This document shows positions 1 through 9,097 of a DNA stretch of 33,550 bases, one piece after another. Below the pieces are notes generated by a model that worked only from the letters and a program-made list of their open reading frames with translations, had not been told where the DNA came from and did not search any database. Both the position numbers and the translations under genes were made by a program. How positions within the stretch are numbered: the first letter of the stretch is position 1; every line of letters begins with the position of its first letter. Source of the stretch: a bacterium (GTDB lineage Bacteria > Actinomycetota > Acidimicrobiia > Spongiisociales > Spongiisociaceae); contig JAPPHZ010000010.1 of assembly GCA_028820935.1 (NCBI GenBank), forward strand, positions 1-33,550. Direction: 5' to 3'.

Positions 1-39
1 ACCGTAGGAGCAGGCACAGTCACCAAAATCATCGAATAA
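1..39 (+). CDS. tuf: Elongation factor Tu, C-terminal end only
   Basis: The first 13 codons read in frame to a TAA stop and give [12 protein letters not shown], which matches the conserved C-terminus of bacterial EF-Tu (family form TVGAG.VTKI.E). EF-Tu is the GTPase that delivers aminoacyl-tRNA to the ribosome. The rest of the gene lies upstream of the window. Its position 60 bases before rpsJ is the classic str-S10 junction (rpsL-rpsG-fusA-tuf-rpsJ), so transcription may continue from the str operon into S10. Only 12 residues are visible, but motif and location agree. Confidence 0.9.
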   Translation, partial: TVGAGTVTKIIE

Positions 40-99
40 CGGGAACGCAGGAAGAGCTACAGGCCGACACATCGGAATGGGAACCGGCAGGAAGACAGC

Positions 100-408
100 A
101 TGAAAGAACAGAGAATCCGCATCAAGCTGAAGGCTTACGACCACCAGGTGGTCGACGAGTCGGCGCGCAAGATCGCGGAGACGGTCATCCGCACCCATGC
201 CATCGTCCATGGGCCGGTTCCGCTCCCGACCAAGGTCCACCGGTACTGCGTCATCCGGTCGCCGCACGTGTACAAGGACTCGCGCGAACACTTCGAGATA
301 CGCACCCACAAGCGCCTGATCGACATCCTCCGGCCGACCCACAACACGATCGAGTCCCTCATGAGGCTGGACCTCCCCGCCGGAGTGGAAGTAGAGATCG
401 AGACATGA
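100..408 (+). CDS. rpsJ: 30S ribosomal protein S10
   Basis: The 102-residue product has the S10 pattern: an early [10 protein letters not shown] strand, then [35 protein letters not shown] in the assembly loop region, and a final VEVEIET strand. S10 sits in the 30S head and in E. coli also pairs with NusB in antitermination. The length equals the usual 101-103 residues. The ATG follows an AGGA-type ribosome binding site about 8 bases upstream (GGCAGGAAGACAGC). The stop overlaps the rplC start as ATGA, so the two genes are probably translationally coupled. It is the first gene of the S10 cluster. Confidence 0.98.
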   Translation: MKEQRIRIKLKAYDHQVVDESARKIAETVIRTHAIVHGPVPLPTKVHRYCVIRSPHVYKDSREHFEIRTHKRLIDILRPTHNTIESLMRLDLPAGVEVEIET

Positions 409-1046
409 GCCTGTCGGCAATCCTCGGAGAAAAAGTCGGCATGACCCGGATCTTCGACGATCACGCCCGCGCCATCCCGGTGACGGTGATCAAGGCCGGG
501 CCCTGCCACGTCACCCAGATCTGTACCGAGGAGAACGACGGCTACTCGGCGGTGCAGATCTCCTACGGCGAGATCCCCGCCCGGAAGGTCAACAAACCGC
601 AGGCGGGCCACTTCGCCAATGCCGGCGTCGCCCCGGCCCGCCACCTCGTGGAGGTGCGGGTCGATGACGGCTCCGAGTTCCAGCTGGGCCAGGTGCTGCG
701 GGTCGAGGACGTGTTCGAGCCCGGAACCAAGGCCGACGTGACCGGAGTCTCCAAGGGGAAAGGTTTCCAGGGCGTGATGAAGCGCCATAACTTCCACGGG
801 CAGGGCGCCAGCCACGGTGTTCACAAGGTGCACCGCTCGCCGGGCGCCATCGGCGCCTGCGCCACCCCGGCCCGGGTGATGAAGGGCACCAAGCTACCCG
901 GACGGATGGGCAGTAAGCAGACCACCGTGCTCAACCTGGCTGTGGTCGGTGTGGACCCCGAGCGCAACCTGCTGGTGCTGCAGGGCGCGGTCCCCGGTCC
1001 CAGAGGCGGGCTCGTCTTCGTCCGCGAAGCGGTCAAGAACGGTTGA
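405..1046 (+). CDS. rplC: 50S ribosomal protein L3
   Basis: The 213-residue product begins with the family signature [13 protein letters not shown]. It also has the [15 protein letters not shown] segment and the long central extension [23 protein letters not shown], which reaches toward the peptidyl transferase centre. The GACATP version, in place of the E. coli sequence carrying the methylated Gln150, is typical of actinobacteria. L3 is an early-assembly 23S rRNA binder. The start overlaps the rpsJ stop by four bases, and rplD follows after six bases. Confidence 0.98.
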   Translation: MSLSAILGEKVGMTRIFDDHARAIPVTVIKAGPCHVTQICTEENDGYSAVQISYGEIPARKVNKPQAGHFANAGVAPARHLVEVRVDDGSEFQLGQVLRVEDVFEPGTKADVTGVSKGKGFQGVMKRHNFHGQGASHGVHKVHRSPGAIGACATPARVMKGTKLPGRMGSKQTTVLNLAVVGVDPERNLLVLQGAVPGPRGGLVFVREAVKNG

Positions 1047-1052
1047 TGGGCG

Positions 1053-1772
1053 ATGGCTGATCTCGTTGCGCCCAGGTACGACTCCGCCGGTGCTCAGCAG
1101 GGCGAGGTGCTGCTCGACCCGGCAGTCTTCGGCATCACGCCCAACCGCGACGTGATGCATCAGGTAGTGGTGGCCCACCTGGCGGCCCGGCGTTCCGGAA
1201 CCGCCCGCACCAAGACCAGGGCCGAGGTGAGGGGCGGTGGGCGCAAGCCATGGCGCCAGAAGGGCTTGGGGCGGGCCCGCCACGGCTCGATCCGCTCCCC
1301 CATCTGGGTCGGCGGCGGCAAGGCGCACGGCCCTCGCGACCGCAACTACGTCCAGCGGGCCCCCAAGAAGATGAAGGCGCTGGCCCTTCGGAGCGCCCTG
1401 TCGGCCCGGGCGTCGGAGGGCGCGATCAAGATCATCGGCGGGTTCGATTGGGAGGTGCCCAGGACCAGCCTGGCGGCCTCCCTCCTAAGCGAGATCGGGG
1501 CTACCGGTAAGGCACTGGTGGTGGTCGACCGCTCGGAGGAGATCGCGGTCCGGTCCTTCCGTAACCTGCCCCAGGTCATCCTCGGGCGGCCCGGGATGCT
1601 GAACACGTACGACGTTCTGTGGGCCGGCACGGTCGTCTTCTCCGGATTGGCCCTCGGGCAGGCTTCCACCGGGCCGGACGGATCCCCATCGGGCCGCTTC
1701 GACATCTCGGACGAGGACTTCGTCATGGAGAGCAGCGCGGCGCCGGCCGGGCTGGGAGGGGACGCCTCATGA
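1053..1772 (+). CDS. rplD: 50S ribosomal protein L4
   Basis: At 239 residues this L4 is longer than that of E. coli (201). The exit-tunnel loop is clear (TRAEVRGGGRKPWRQKGLGRARHGS, about residues 53-77), as is the C-terminal globular part ending near DVLWAGTVVFS. After that, about 35 residues rich in Gly, Ser, Asp and Glu form a tail that the family core does not need. L4 lines the peptide exit tunnel and in E. coli autoregulates the S10 operon; no such leader can be judged here. The stop overlaps the rplW start as ATGA. Confidence 0.97.
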   Translation: MADLVAPRYDSAGAQQGEVLLDPAVFGITPNRDVMHQVVVAHLAARRSGTARTKTRAEVRGGGRKPWRQKGLGRARHGSIRSPIWVGGGKAHGPRDRNYVQRAPKKMKALALRSALSARASEGAIKIIGGFDWEVPRTSLAASLLSEIGATGKALVVVDRSEEIAVRSFRNLPQVILGRPGMLNTYDVLWAGTVVFSGLALGQASTGPDGSPSGRFDISDEDFVMESSAAPAGLGGDAS

Positions 1773-2056
1773 AGGACCCGCGTGACGTGATCATCCAGCC
1801 CGTGGTCTCGGAGAAGTCGTACGACCTCATCGAGCGTAACAACACCTACACCTTCGTGGTGGATCGCCGGGCCCGCAAGGAGGAGATCCGTCGGGCGGTC
1901 GAGGTCCTGTTCGATGTTCGGGTGTTGAGCGTCAACACGCTGAATCGCAAGGGGAAGCGGAAGAGGACCCGGTTCACGGTCGGCAAGCGCGCCGACAGCA
2001 AGCGCGCCATGGTCACGTTGCCCATCGGGCAGACCGTGGACATCTTCGGAATCTGA
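1769..2056 (+). CDS. rplW: 50S ribosomal protein L23
   Basis: The 95-residue L23 starts at ATG 1769, overlapping the rplD stop. A longer reading from 1619 exists but lies inside rplD and shows no homology. Family features are the N-terminal [17 protein letters not shown], the basic tip [16 protein letters not shown] and the final strand [15 protein letters not shown]23 sits at the polypeptide tunnel exit and is the docking point for trigger factor and SRP. rplB begins 16 bases downstream. Confidence 0.97.
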   Translation: MKDPRDVIIQPVVSEKSYDLIERNNTYTFVVDRRARKEEIRRAVEVLFDVRVLSVNTLNRKGKRKRTRFTVGKRADSKRAMVTLPIGQTVDIFGI

Positions 2057-2072
2057 GGCAGGTGAGTTCGAG

Positions 2073-2906
2073 ATGGCAGTAAGGAAGAGAAAGCCCACCT
2101 CACCGGGGCGCCGGTTCCAGACGGTGTCCGACTTCGCGGCGATCACCAAGTCCAAGCCCGAGAAGTCGCTGCTGGCCAAGAAGAAGCGCTCCTCGGGGCG
2201 CAACAACCATGGCCGGATCACATCGCGCCACCGGGGCGGCGGCCACAAGCGCCGGTACCGGATCGTGGATTTCCGCCGTACTAAGGACGGGGTGCCGGCT
2301 CGGGTGGCGGCGGTGGAGTACGACCCCAACCGCAATGCCCGGCTGGCCCTGCTGCATTACGTGGACGGCGAGAAGCGCTACATCCTGCACCCGGTGGGAG
2401 TGTCGGTGGGAGACATGCTTGAGTCGGGCCCCAAGGCCGAGATCCGGCCCGGCAACGCCCTTCCGCTGCGGAACATTCCGGCGGGTACGGTGGTTCATGC
2501 CATCGAGCTCAAGCCGGGTGGCGGCGCCAGGATGGCCAGGGCAGCCGGAACGGGCGTCCAGTTGATGTCCAAGGAGGGGAACAGGGCGCTGCTGCGTCTG
2601 CCCTCGGGCGAGGTCCGCTACGTGCTCCTGGACTGCCGGGCCACCATCGGGCAGGTCGGCAATACAGAGGCCGAGCTCACCAAGCTCGGCAAGGCGGGCA
2701 GGAACCGCTGGAAGGGGGTCCGTCCCCAGACCCGCGGCGTGGCGATGAACCCGGTGGATCACCCGCTGGGCGGTGGCGAGGGGCGCTCGTCCGGAGGGCG
2801 CCATCCGGTTTCCCCGTGGGGCAAGTCGGAGGGCCGGACCCGTAATCGCAACAAGGCGAGCAACCGGGATATCGTGCGCCGCCGCAACAAGAAAGGCCGG
2901 AGGTAG
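2073..2906 (+). CDS. rplB: 50S ribosomal protein L2
   Basis: The 277-residue product is a standard L2 (E. coli 273). It has the OB-fold segment [20 protein letters not shown], the SH3-like domain with [12 protein letters not shown], and the C-terminal [26 protein letters not shown]. His230, in MNPVDHP, corresponds to the conserved histidine near the peptidyl transferase centre (His229 in E. coli). L2 binds 23S rRNA and helps join the subunits. The last residues are a run of Arg and Lys typical of the family. rpsS follows after three bases. Confidence 0.98.
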   Translation: MAVRKRKPTSPGRRFQTVSDFAAITKSKPEKSLLAKKKRSSGRNNHGRITSRHRGGGHKRRYRIVDFRRTKDGVPARVAAVEYDPNRNARLALLHYVDGEKRYILHPVGVSVGDMLESGPKAEIRPGNALPLRNIPAGTVVHAIELKPGGGARMARAAGTGVQLMSKEGNRALLRLPSGEVRYVLLDCRATIGQVGNTEAELTKLGKAGRNRWKGVRPQTRGVAMNPVDHPLGGGEGRSSGGRHPVSPWGKSEGRTRNRNKASNRDIVRRRNKKGRR

Positions 2907-2909
2907 CAG

Positions 2910-3194
2910 ATGGCTCGGAGCCGCAAGAAGGGCCCGTTCGTGGACGAGCACCTGCTGAGGAAGGTGGAGGTCGCCAACAGCGCCGGCCACAAGCGGATGA
3001 TCCGCACCTGGAGCCGCCGGAGCACCATCATCCCCGAGATGGTGGGCCTGACCATCGCTGTCCATGATGGCCGCCGCCACGTTCCCATCTACATCACCGA
3101 GCAGATGGTCGATCACAAGCTGGGCGAGTTCGCTCCTACCAGGACCTTCAGGGGACACGCCGGCACCAAGCGGGAAAAGGCTACGAGGCGGTAG
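2910..3194 (+). CDS. rpsS: 30S ribosomal protein S19
   Basis: The 94-residue product has all S19 marks: [16 protein letters not shown] at the start, [32 protein letters not shown] in the core and [18 protein letters not shown] near the end. S19 forms a complex with S13 in the 30S head and contacts the A-site tRNA region and intersubunit bridges. Length matches the usual 91-95 residues. It sits tightly between rplB (3 bases) and rplV (6 bases) in the conserved S10 order. Confidence 0.98.
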   Translation: MARSRKKGPFVDEHLLRKVEVANSAGHKRMIRTWSRRSTIIPEMVGLTIAVHDGRRHVPIYITEQMVDHKLGEFAPTRTFRGHAGTKREKATRR

Positions 3195-3200
3195 GTCGAG

Positions 3201-3566
3201 ATGAGAGCAGTCGCCCGCGCCCGCCATATCCGCCAGTCCCCCTACAAGGTGCGGGTGGTGCTGGACCAGGTCCGGGGCATGTCGGCCGCCGATGCCGAGG
3301 TGACCCTCCGGTTCTCCAACCGGAGAGCCGCGGAGCCGATCCTCAAGTGCATCCGCTCGGCAGTCGCCAACATGAATTCTAAGTTCGAGCTCGGCGAGGA
3401 CCTCGACACGCTGGCCGGCGAGGTCCGCGTGGTCGAGGCCTATGCCGACGAGGGCGTGACCATCAAGCGCTTCCGGCCTCGGGCCCGGGGTCGCGCCACC
3501 AGGATCCGCAAGCGCACCTGCCACATCACCATCGTGGTTTCCGACGGCCGCGAGGAGGTCGACTGA
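3201..3566 (+). CDS. rplV: 50S ribosomal protein L22
   Basis: The 121-residue product resembles L22, with [32 protein letters not shown] at the start and the beta-hairpin [23 protein letters not shown] at the end, which lines the exit tunnel and forms part of the macrolide-sensitive constriction with L4. It is about ten residues longer than E. coli L22 (110). The TGA stop shares its last A with the rpsC ATG start (TGATG), so the two are likely coupled. Confidence 0.97.
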   Translation: MRAVARARHIRQSPYKVRVVLDQVRGMSAADAEVTLRFSNRRAAEPILKCIRSAVANMNSKFELGEDLDTLAGEVRVVEAYADEGVTIKRFRPRARGRATRIRKRTCHITIVVSDGREEVD

Positions 3567-4510
3567 TGGGCCAGAAGACGCATCCCTATGGTTTCCGCCT
3601 CGGAATCGTCACCGACTGGAAGTCACGTTGGTACTCGGATAAGGACTACACCTTCCTGGCCAACGAGGACCACCGGATACGCGACTACTTGAAGCGCGAA
3701 CTCAAGCGGGGGGCGGTGTCGCGGGTCGACATCGAACGCACCCGCGAACGCCTCCAGGTGGACGTCCACACGGCCCGTCCCGGCGCCGTGATCGGCCGCA
3801 AGGGCGCCGAGGCGGAACGGATCCGGTCAGGTATGGAGAAGATGACCGGGCGCCGGGTGAAGCTCAACGTGATCGAGGTCAAGGACCCCGAGACGGACGC
3901 CCAGTTGCTGGCCCGCGGCGTGGCCGACCAGCTGGAGAACCGGGTGGCCTTCCGGCGCGCCATGCGACGGACGGTGCAGACCGCCCTCAAAGCAGGCGCG
4001 GAAGGAGTGAGGGTGGAGTGCGCCGGCCGCCTGGGCGGCGCCGACATGAGCCGCCGCGAGTGGTACCGGGAGGGCCGGGTGCCCCTGCACACCCTCCGGG
4101 CGGACATCGACTACGGCCAGGCCACGGCCGCCACCAGCGTGGGGAGTATCGGGGTCAAGGTCTGGGTCTACAAGGGCGATGTGGTCGCCTCGCTCAAGAC
4201 CACGCGCGAGCAGATGGCGCGCGAGGCCGCGCTGGCGGCCGGACGGCCGTCGGGCCGGATGACGCCGGCCAAGAGCCGGGCCGAGCAGCGAGCCGGTGGA
4301 CGCGCCGCGCCGCGGGTGATCGAAGCCGGAGGGGGCAAGAGGATCATCGAGGCCGGCGGTGGCCGCAAGGTCAGCAAGGCCGAGGCCAAGTCGGCTTACG
4401 ACAGCGTCCGGGCCGAGACCGGTGCGCCATCCGGGCAGGCCGGTGACGAGGGCGGGTCCGCCGCCAAGCCCGAAGACGATTCCGGTGCCGATGAGGCCGG
4501 GAAGCAGTAG
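3566..4510 (+). CDS. rpsC: 30S ribosomal protein S3 with long C-terminal tail
   Basis: S3 lines the mRNA entry tunnel. The first 210 residues are a normal S3: [14 protein letters not shown] at the start, the KH domain with [15 protein letters not shown], and the C-terminal domain with [31 protein letters not shown]. The protein runs to 314 residues, against 233 in E. coli and 274 in M. tuberculosis. The extra tail holds a short repeat ([10 protein letters not shown] then [10 protein letters not shown]) and an acidic Gly/Ala/Asp/Glu end. Actinobacterial S3 proteins often carry tails, but this one is at the long end. rplP follows after three bases. Confidence 0.97.
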   Translation: MGQKTHPYGFRLGIVTDWKSRWYSDKDYTFLANEDHRIRDYLKRELKRGAVSRVDIERTRERLQVDVHTARPGAVIGRKGAEAERIRSGMEKMTGRRVKLNVIEVKDPETDAQLLARGVADQLENRVAFRRAMRRTVQTALKAGAEGVRVECAGRLGGADMSRREWYREGRVPLHTLRADIDYGQATAATSVGSIGVKVWVYKGDVVASLKTTREQMAREAALAAGRPSGRMTPAKSRAEQRAGGRAAPRVIEAGGGKRIIEAGGGRKVSKAEAKSAYDSVRAETGAPSGQAGDEGGSAAKPEDDSGADEAGKQ

Positions 4511-4513
4511 ACC

Positions 4514-4930
4514 ATGTTGATGCCCAAGCGAACCAAGTACCGCAAGGTCCATAGGGGGCGGATGAAGGGTTACGCCAAGGGCGGCACGGCGGTGTCGTTC
4601 GGCGACTACGGCATCCAGGCGCTGGAGCCGGGCCAGATAACCGCTCGCCAGATCGAGTCCGCCCGTGTCGCCATCACCCGTACGGTTCGGCGGGGAGGGA
4701 AGGTCTGGATCAACATCTTCCCCGACAAGCCGATCACGGCCAAGCCGGCCGAGACCCGGATGGGGTCGGGGAAGGGGAATCCCGAGTTCTGGGTGGCCGT
4801 CGTCAAGCCGGGGCGGGTGATGATGGAACTGTCGGGCGTGGACGAGCAAATGGCGCGCGAGGCGATGCGCAGGGCCGGCCACAAGCTGCCGATCAAGACC
4901 CGGTTCGTAACCAGGGAACCTTTGGGCTAG
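4514..4930 (+). CDS. rplP: 50S ribosomal protein L16
   Basis: The 138-residue product is L16: [19 protein letters not shown] at the start, then [18 protein letters not shown], the [25 protein letters not shown] core and a C-terminal helix with [13 protein letters not shown]16 lies next to the A- and P-site tRNAs on the 50S subunit. ATG at 4514 is preferred over the in-frame ATG at 4520 because MLMPKR is the usual family start. rpmC starts 29 bases after the stop. Confidence 0.97.
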   Translation: MLMPKRTKYRKVHRGRMKGYAKGGTAVSFGDYGIQALEPGQITARQIESARVAITRTVRRGGKVWINIFPDKPITAKPAETRMGSGKGNPEFWVAVVKPGRVMMELSGVDEQMAREAMRRAGHKLPIKTRFVTREPLG

Positions 4931-4959
4931 CCCGGGAGACTGACTATGGAGGTAGCGGA

Positions 4960-5160
4960 ATGAAGGCCTTGGAGCTGAGGGAACTCACCCCGGCCGAGCT
5001 GGACGAGAAGCTGGACGAGACCAAGGAGGAGCTGTTCAACCTCCGGTTCCAGCTGGCGGTCAGCCAGTCGGAGGACACGGCCTCTCTGGGCCGCCTGAGG
5101 CAGTTGGTCGCGCGGATCAAGACCGTGATGCACGAGAACGAGGGGATCGATCATGCCTGA
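4960..5160 (+). CDS. rpmC: 50S ribosomal protein L29
   Basis: The 66-residue, two-helix product has the L29 signature [27 protein letters not shown] followed by [15 protein letters not shown]29 sits near the tunnel exit beside L23. The start ATG has a strong AGGTAGCGG site upstream (GGAGGT six bases before the ATG). The last eight bases overlap the start of rpsQ. Confidence 0.96.
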   Translation: MKALELRELTPAELDEKLDETKEELFNLRFQLAVSQSEDTASLGRLRQLVARIKTVMHENEGIDHA

Positions 5161-5410
5161 TCGGGCGCGGCGCAAGACGCGTGTGGGCGTGGTGGTGTCC
5201 GATGCCCGGGCCCGCACTATCACGGTGGAGCTCGAGCGGCGCACCCGCCATCGCCGCTACGGCAAGATCGTGCGCACCGTCACCAAGGTCCATGCGCACG
5301 ACGAGGACAACTCTGCCCGCAACGGCGACCGGGTGATGATCATGGAGACCCGGCCCCTGTCGAAGACCAAGCGGTGGCGGCTGGTCGAGGTGCTGGGACG
5401 GGCGAGATGA
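5153..5410 (+). CDS. rpsQ: 30S ribosomal protein S17
   Basis: The 85-residue OB-fold protein shows [34 protein letters not shown] and a later [15 protein letters not shown], the S17 signature. S17 is a primary 16S rRNA binder of the 30S body. Its ATG lies eight bases inside rpmC, and its TGA overlaps the rplN ATG (ATGA), so it is probably coupled on both sides. Length matches E. coli (84). Confidence 0.97.
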   Translation: MPDRARRKTRVGVVVSDARARTITVELERRTRHRRYGKIVRTVTKVHAHDEDNSARNGDRVMIMETRPLSKTKRWRLVEVLGRAR

Positions 5411-5775
5411 TCCAGCAGGAGTCCCGGCTCAAGGTGGCCGACAACAGCGGCGCCCGAGAGGTGTTGTGCATCCGCGTGCTCGGAGGGTCGCGCCGCCGGT
5501 ATGCCCGGATCGGCGACATCATCGTGGCCACCGTCAAGCACGCCGCGCCCGGAGCGGCGCTCAAGAAGGGCGAGGTGGTCAGGGCGGTGGTGGTTCGGAC
5601 CGCCAAGGAGCAGCGCCGCCGGGACGGCACGTACATACGTTTCGACGACAACGCGTGCGTGGTCATCAACGACAACCGGCTCCCTCGGGGCACCCGCATA
5701 TTCGGGCCGGTGGCCCGCGAGTTGCGGGACCGGAAGTTCATGCGGATCGTCTCGCTGGCGCCGGAGGTGATCTGA
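5407..5775 (+). CDS. rplN: 50S ribosomal protein L14
   Basis: The 122-residue product is a canonical L14: [28 protein letters not shown], then [14 protein letters not shown], the [13 protein letters not shown] strand and [27 protein letters not shown] at the end. L14 forms an intersubunit bridge with 16S rRNA helix 14 and is the docking site of the silencing factor RsfS. The start at 5407 fits the family N-terminus exactly and overlaps the rpsQ stop; a reading that starts at 5374 only adds rpsQ-overlapping sequence. The TGA shares a base with the rplX ATG. Confidence 0.98.
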   Translation: MIQQESRLKVADNSGAREVLCIRVLGGSRRRYARIGDIIVATVKHAAPGAALKKGEVVRAVVVRTAKEQRRRDGTYIRFDDNACVVINDNRLPRGTRIFGPVARELRDRKFMRIVSLAPEVI

Positions 5776-6080
5776 TGGCCATCCGCGAAGGCGACCGGGT
5801 CGTGGTGATCTCCGGCAAGGACGTGGGCGCCGAGTCGAGAGTGGCGCGAGTGCTGCCCCGCCAGGGCCGGGTGATCGTGGAGGGCGTCAACACCGCCAAG
5901 CGGCACCAGAAGGCCCGGGGACGCGAGCTGCAAGCGGGCATCGTCGACAAGGACATGCCCATCGACGTTTCCAACGTGATGCTGGTGTGCGGCGACTGCG
6001 GGCCGGTCAAGACCGGAGTCGGCAGGAGCGAGACGGGCCGCAAGTTCCGCCGCTGCGTCAAGTGCGACGGGGAGGTGTAG
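5775..6080 (+). CDS. rplX: 50S ribosomal protein L24, zinc-ribbon form
   Basis: The 101-residue product has a KOW motif at the start (IREGDRVVVISGKDVGAESRVARVLP) and VEGVNTAKRHQKA, both standard in L24. The C-terminal third contains two Cys pairs (CGDCG and CVKC) about 26 residues apart, which form a zinc-ribbon as in many Gram-positive and Thermus L24 proteins. L24 starts 50S assembly and lies at the tunnel exit. ATG 5775 is chosen because the longer reading from 5466 runs antiparallel to L14 sequence and has no homology. rplE follows after six bases. Confidence 0.97.
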   Translation: MAIREGDRVVVISGKDVGAESRVARVLPRQGRVIVEGVNTAKRHQKARGRELQAGIVDKDMPIDVSNVMLVCGDCGPVKTGVGRSETGRKFRRCVKCDGEV

Positions 6081-6086
6081 GCGATC

Positions 6087-6680
6087 ATGGCCGCCGAGAC
6101 GAAGTCCGCTCCGGGGGGTGACGTGCCCCGCCTGAAGCGCCAATACGTCGACACGGTCCGGTCCCGGATCATGGAGGATCTGGGTCTGGCCAATCCCATG
6201 CTGATCCCCAACCTCGACAAGATCGTGGTGAATATGGGCATCGGCGAGGCGGTGGGCGACCGCAAGCAGGCCGGCGCGGCAATGGACGACCTGGCCACCA
6301 TCACCGGCCAGAAGCCCCGCCTGAATCGGGCCCGCCGGTCCATCGCCGGGTTCAAGCTACGGACCGGGATGCCGGTGGGCTGTTCGGTGACGATCCGGGG
6401 CAATCGGGCCTGGGAGTTTCTCGATCGGCTGATTACCATCGCCATCCCGCGCATCCGGGACTTCCGAGGCCTGAACCCGTCATCGTTCGACGGGCGTGGC
6501 AACTACAGCTTCGGGGTGAGCGAGCAGCTCATCTTTCCCGAGATCGACTACGACAAGGTGACGGCGGTCCGCGGTATGGACATAACCATCTGCACGACCT
6601 CCTCCGACGATGGGGGCGCCAGGGCTTTGCTGGAGGCCTTCGGTTTCCCCTTCCGGCGTCGGGCTGTTGCGACCAACTGA
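6087..6680 (+). CDS. rplE: 50S ribosomal protein L5
   Basis: The 197-residue product matches L5: [23 protein letters not shown] near the N-terminus, the [33 protein letters not shown] segment, and the [31 protein letters not shown] motif. L5 holds 5S rRNA in the central protuberance and touches P-site tRNA. It is slightly longer than E. coli L5 (179) because of an N-terminal extension of about 14 residues. An AGGA-like site and a 16-base gap precede rpsN downstream. Confidence 0.97.
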   Translation: MAAETKSAPGGDVPRLKRQYVDTVRSRIMEDLGLANPMLIPNLDKIVVNMGIGEAVGDRKQAGAAMDDLATITGQKPRLNRARRSIAGFKLRTGMPVGCSVTIRGNRAWEFLDRLITIAIPRIRDFRGLNPSSFDGRGNYSFGVSEQLIFPEIDYDKVTAVRGMDITICTTSSDDGGARALLEAFGFPFRRRAVATN

Positions 6681-6696
6681 GATGTGAGGAAGAGAT

Positions 6697-7002
6697 ATGG
6701 CCAAGAAGTCGATGATCGCCAAGAACAAGCGGAGGGCCGAGCTGGTCGAGCGCTACCGGGAGCGCCGGGCCGAGCTCATCAGCGTCATCAAGGACCCCGA
6801 TGCCACCTATGACGCCAAGCGGGACGCCTACGCGAGCCTGGCGAAGATGCCTCGCGACGCCAGCCCGACCCGGTACCGGAACCGTTGCGGCATCACGGGA
6901 CGACCCCGTGGGTACCTGCGCAAGTTCGGGATGTCTCGGATCGCGGTCCGGGAGCTCGCGCATCGTGGCGAGCTGCCCGGCGTTCAGAAGTCCTCCTGGT
7001 AA
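6697..7002 (+). CDS. rpsN: 30S ribosomal protein S14, long zinc-free (C-) form
   Basis: The 101-residue protein has [20 protein letters not shown] at the start and the S14 core [49 protein letters not shown]. The zinc-binding CxxC pairs of the short (about 61-residue) Z form are missing; only one Cys remains. Many actinobacteria carry the short zinc form in this operon and keep the C- form as a Zur-controlled spare elsewhere. Here the C- form is the operon copy. It lies between rplE and rpsH in the conserved spc order, with an AGGAAGAG site upstream of the ATG. Confidence 0.97.
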   Translation: MAKKSMIAKNKRRAELVERYRERRAELISVIKDPDATYDAKRDAYASLAKMPRDASPTRYRNRCGITGRPRGYLRKFGMSRIAVRELAHRGELPGVQKSSW

Positions 7003-7017
7003 GGGAGCGAGACCGCA

Positions 7018-7419
7018 ATGATGACCGACCCCATCGCCGACATGCTGACCCGGATCCGCAACGCCAACATCGCCTTGCATGCCAGGGTGAGCATGCCCTC
7101 CTCGAAGCTGAAGGAGCAGGTCGCCAGGGTGCTGGCGTCGGAGGGCTATGTGGAGGGCTACGACGTGAGTCCGGCGGACCAGGGGAACACCCTGACCATC
7201 CGCCTGAAGTTCGCCGGCAAGGGCAATCAGGAGCGCATCATCCAGGGGTTGCGGCGTGTCTCCCGACCGGGCCGGCGCGTGTACAAGGGCGCCGACGACC
7301 TGCCGCGTTCCCAGGGAGGCCTGGGAACGGTGATCGTGTCCACATCCCAGGGCCTGCTCCCCGACCGTGAGGCCCGCCGGCGGCGTCTGGGCGGCGAGCT
7401 CATGTGTGAGGTCTGGTAG
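7018..7419 (+). CDS. rpsH: 30S ribosomal protein S8
   Basis: The 133-residue product begins [37 protein letters not shown], and its C-terminal part has [33 protein letters not shown], both diagnostic of S8. S8 is a primary 16S rRNA binder and in E. coli the autoregulator of the spc operon, acting on the rplE region. No such site was identified here. The ATG (MMTDP) follows a GGGAGCGAG site. rplF begins two bases after the stop. Confidence 0.97.
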   Translation: MMTDPIADMLTRIRNANIALHARVSMPSSKLKEQVARVLASEGYVEGYDVSPADQGNTLTIRLKFAGKGNQERIIQGLRRVSRPGRRVYKGADDLPRSQGGLGTVIVSTSQGLLPDREARRRRLGGELMCEVW

Positions 7420-7421
7420 TC

Positions 7422-7967
7422 ATGAGTCGGGTAGGCAAGGTTCCGATTCCGGTGCCCGGCGGGGTGGAGATCACCGTCTCCGGCCAGCAGGTGACCGTCA
7501 AGGGCCCGAAGGGTTCCCTGCAGCGGACCTTCGAGGACCGGGTGGGCGTCGAGGTGGTCGACGGCCGGTGCGTTGTCACCAGGATCAACGACGAACGCCG
7601 CAGCCGAGCCCTGCACGGGTTGACCCGGGCGCTGGTCAACAACATGGTGATCGGGGTCACCGAGGGATACCGCAAGACGCTCAAGATCGTCGGGGTCGGC
7701 TACCGGGCCCTGAGCCGGGGCGACGGATTGGAGCTACAGGTCGGCTACAGCCACAACGTGGCGGTTCCGGCCACCGACGGCATCTCCTTCACCGTTCCGG
7801 ACGCCACCACCATCGTCGTGGAGGGTATCGACAAGGAGAAGGTAGGCCAGGTAGCGGCCGAGATACGCCGCGTCCGGCCGCCGGAGCCGTACAAGGGCAA
7901 GGGCATCCGCTACCAGGACGAGCATGTCGTCCGGAAGAGCGGCAAGGCGGGAGTGACAGTGCGATGA
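7422..7967 (+). CDS. rplF: 50S ribosomal protein L6
   Basis: The 181-residue product has the duplicated L6 fold: [21 protein letters not shown] and [10 protein letters not shown] in the first half, [21 protein letters not shown] in the second, and the signature [15 protein letters not shown] near the C-terminus. L6 lies near the sarcin-ricin loop and the factor-binding site. Length is normal (E. coli 177). Its TGA overlaps the rplR ATG (ATGA). Confidence 0.98.
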   Translation: MSRVGKVPIPVPGGVEITVSGQQVTVKGPKGSLQRTFEDRVGVEVVDGRCVVTRINDERRSRALHGLTRALVNNMVIGVTEGYRKTLKIVGVGYRALSRGDGLELQVGYSHNVAVPATDGISFTVPDATTIVVEGIDKEKVGQVAAEIRRVRPPEPYKGKGIRYQDEHVVRKSGKAGVTVR

Positions 7968-8317
7968 GCGGGGCACGATCACGGGCTCGGATCCGCCGTC
8001 ACCGGCGGGTGCGGAAGCGGCTGGCCGGCACCGCGGCCCGCCCTCGCCTGGCGGTGTTCCGGAGCAACCGGTACATCTATGCGCAGGTCATCGATGACGG
8101 CCCCGGCCGGACGTTGGCAGCGGCGTCCTCGCAGGAGCCGGAGCTCAGGTCGGAGCCTCTGACCACCGGGACCGCCACCGAGGTGGGTCGCCTGATCGCT
8201 TCCCGGGCTGCCGGCGCCGGCATTACCAGGGTGGTTTTCGATCGGGGCGGGCATCCGTTCCATGGACGTGTGAAGGCTCTGGCCGACGCGGCGAGGGAGG
8301 CTGGACTTGACTTCTAG
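7964..8317 (+). CDS. rplR: 50S ribosomal protein L18
   Basis: The 117-residue product matches L18: [37 protein letters not shown] and later [28 protein letters not shown]. It binds 5S rRNA with L5 in the central protuberance. The start at 7964 overlaps the rplF stop. A longer reading from 7367 would run through rpsH and rplF in another frame and is not real. The last 11 bases overlap rpsE. Confidence 0.97.
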   Translation: MSGARSRARIRRHRRVRKRLAGTAARPRLAVFRSNRYIYAQVIDDGPGRTLAAASSQEPELRSEPLTTGTATEVGRLIASRAAGAGITRVVFDRGGHPFHGRVKALADAAREAGLDF

Positions 8318-8897
8318 AAGAAGACGGCGCGACGGGGGCGTGGACTCCGGACCGCAATTCGACGAGCGGGTTATAGAGATCAACCGGGTCTCCAAGGTCA
8401 GCAAGGGGGGACGCCGGTTCTCCTTCACCGCCCTGGTGGCGTTGGGCGACGGGGCCGGACGGGTCGGGATCGGCTACGGGAAGGCCAAGGAGGTCCCCAC
8501 CGCCATCCAGAAGGCGATCGAGTCGGCTCGCAAGTCGATGTTCACCGTTCCGATGGCGGGCACCACGCTGATCCACCGGGTCATCGGCCAGCAGGGCGCC
8601 TCGAAGGTGCTCCTGCAACCGGCGGCGCCGGGCACGGGCGTGATCGCCGGCGGCGCCGTCCGCCAGATTCTCGAGGCGGCCGGGATCCGCGACGCGCTGG
8701 CCAAGTCACTGGGAGCGCCCACCCACCTCAACGTCGCCAAGGCCACCATCGACGGCTTGAAGGGACAGCGGCGTCCCGAGGACGTGGCGAAGGCAAGGGG
8801 CAAGACCCCCGAGGAGATCACGCCTCCGGGACTGCTGGCCGCCTACCGCTCCACCGAGATGATGCGGGCGTCGGGCGGAGGAGGTAATCGATCATGA
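8307..8897 (+). CDS. rpsE: 30S ribosomal protein S5
   Basis: The 196-residue S5 has the double-stranded RNA-binding-like N-domain ([55 protein letters not shown]) and the C-domain with [19 protein letters not shown]. It works in translational accuracy and mRNA helicase activity at the entry tunnel. It starts at TTG 8307, inside rplR. The sequence GAGGGAGG ends six bases upstream of this TTG, so the rare start is well supported. Its TGA overlaps the rpmD ATG. Confidence 0.96.
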   Translation: MTSRRRRRDGGVDSGPQFDERVIEINRVSKVSKGGRRFSFTALVALGDGAGRVGIGYGKAKEVPTAIQKAIESARKSMFTVPMAGTTLIHRVIGQQGASKVLLQPAAPGTGVIAGGAVRQILEAAGIRDALAKSLGAPTHLNVAKATIDGLKGQRRPEDVAKARGKTPEEITPPGLLAAYRSTEMMRASGGGGNRS

Positions 8898-9097
8898 GCG
8901 GCGAGATGCTCCGGATCACCCTGCGCCGGAGCGTGATCGGCGAGAAGCACAAGGCCAGGGCTACCGTCCGGAGCCTGGGTCTGAAGAAGTTGAACGCCTC
9001 CGTGGAGCGTCCGGATAGTCCGGAGCTGCGGGGTATGTTGCATCGGGTGCGCCACCTGGTGGAAGTCCGGGAAGCGCGACCGCAGGAAACGAAGTAG
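8894..9097 (+). CDS. rpmD: 50S ribosomal protein L30
   Basis: The 67-residue product contains [53 protein letters not shown], the L30 fold with its conserved LGL.KL and GM...V elements. L30 is a small 50S protein missing from some lineages. The ATG overlaps the rpsE stop. A 117-base gap separates it from rplO, an unusual opening in an otherwise compact operon. Confidence 0.95.
   Translation: MSGEMLRITLRRSVIGEKHKARATVRSLGLKKLNASVERPDSPELRGMLHRVRHLVEVREARPQETK

Noticed and set aside
2100..3524. Long - strand frame opposite rplB, rpsS and rplV
   Set aside because: It lies entirely antisense to highly conserved ribosomal genes, has no homology and follows the third-position GC pattern expected of shadow frames. 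Other long antisense frames in the window were rejected for the same reason.
5374..5406. Longer rplN start
   Set aside because: It only adds sequence inside rpsQ. The family N-terminus begins at 5407, which overlaps the rpsQ stop as ATGA.
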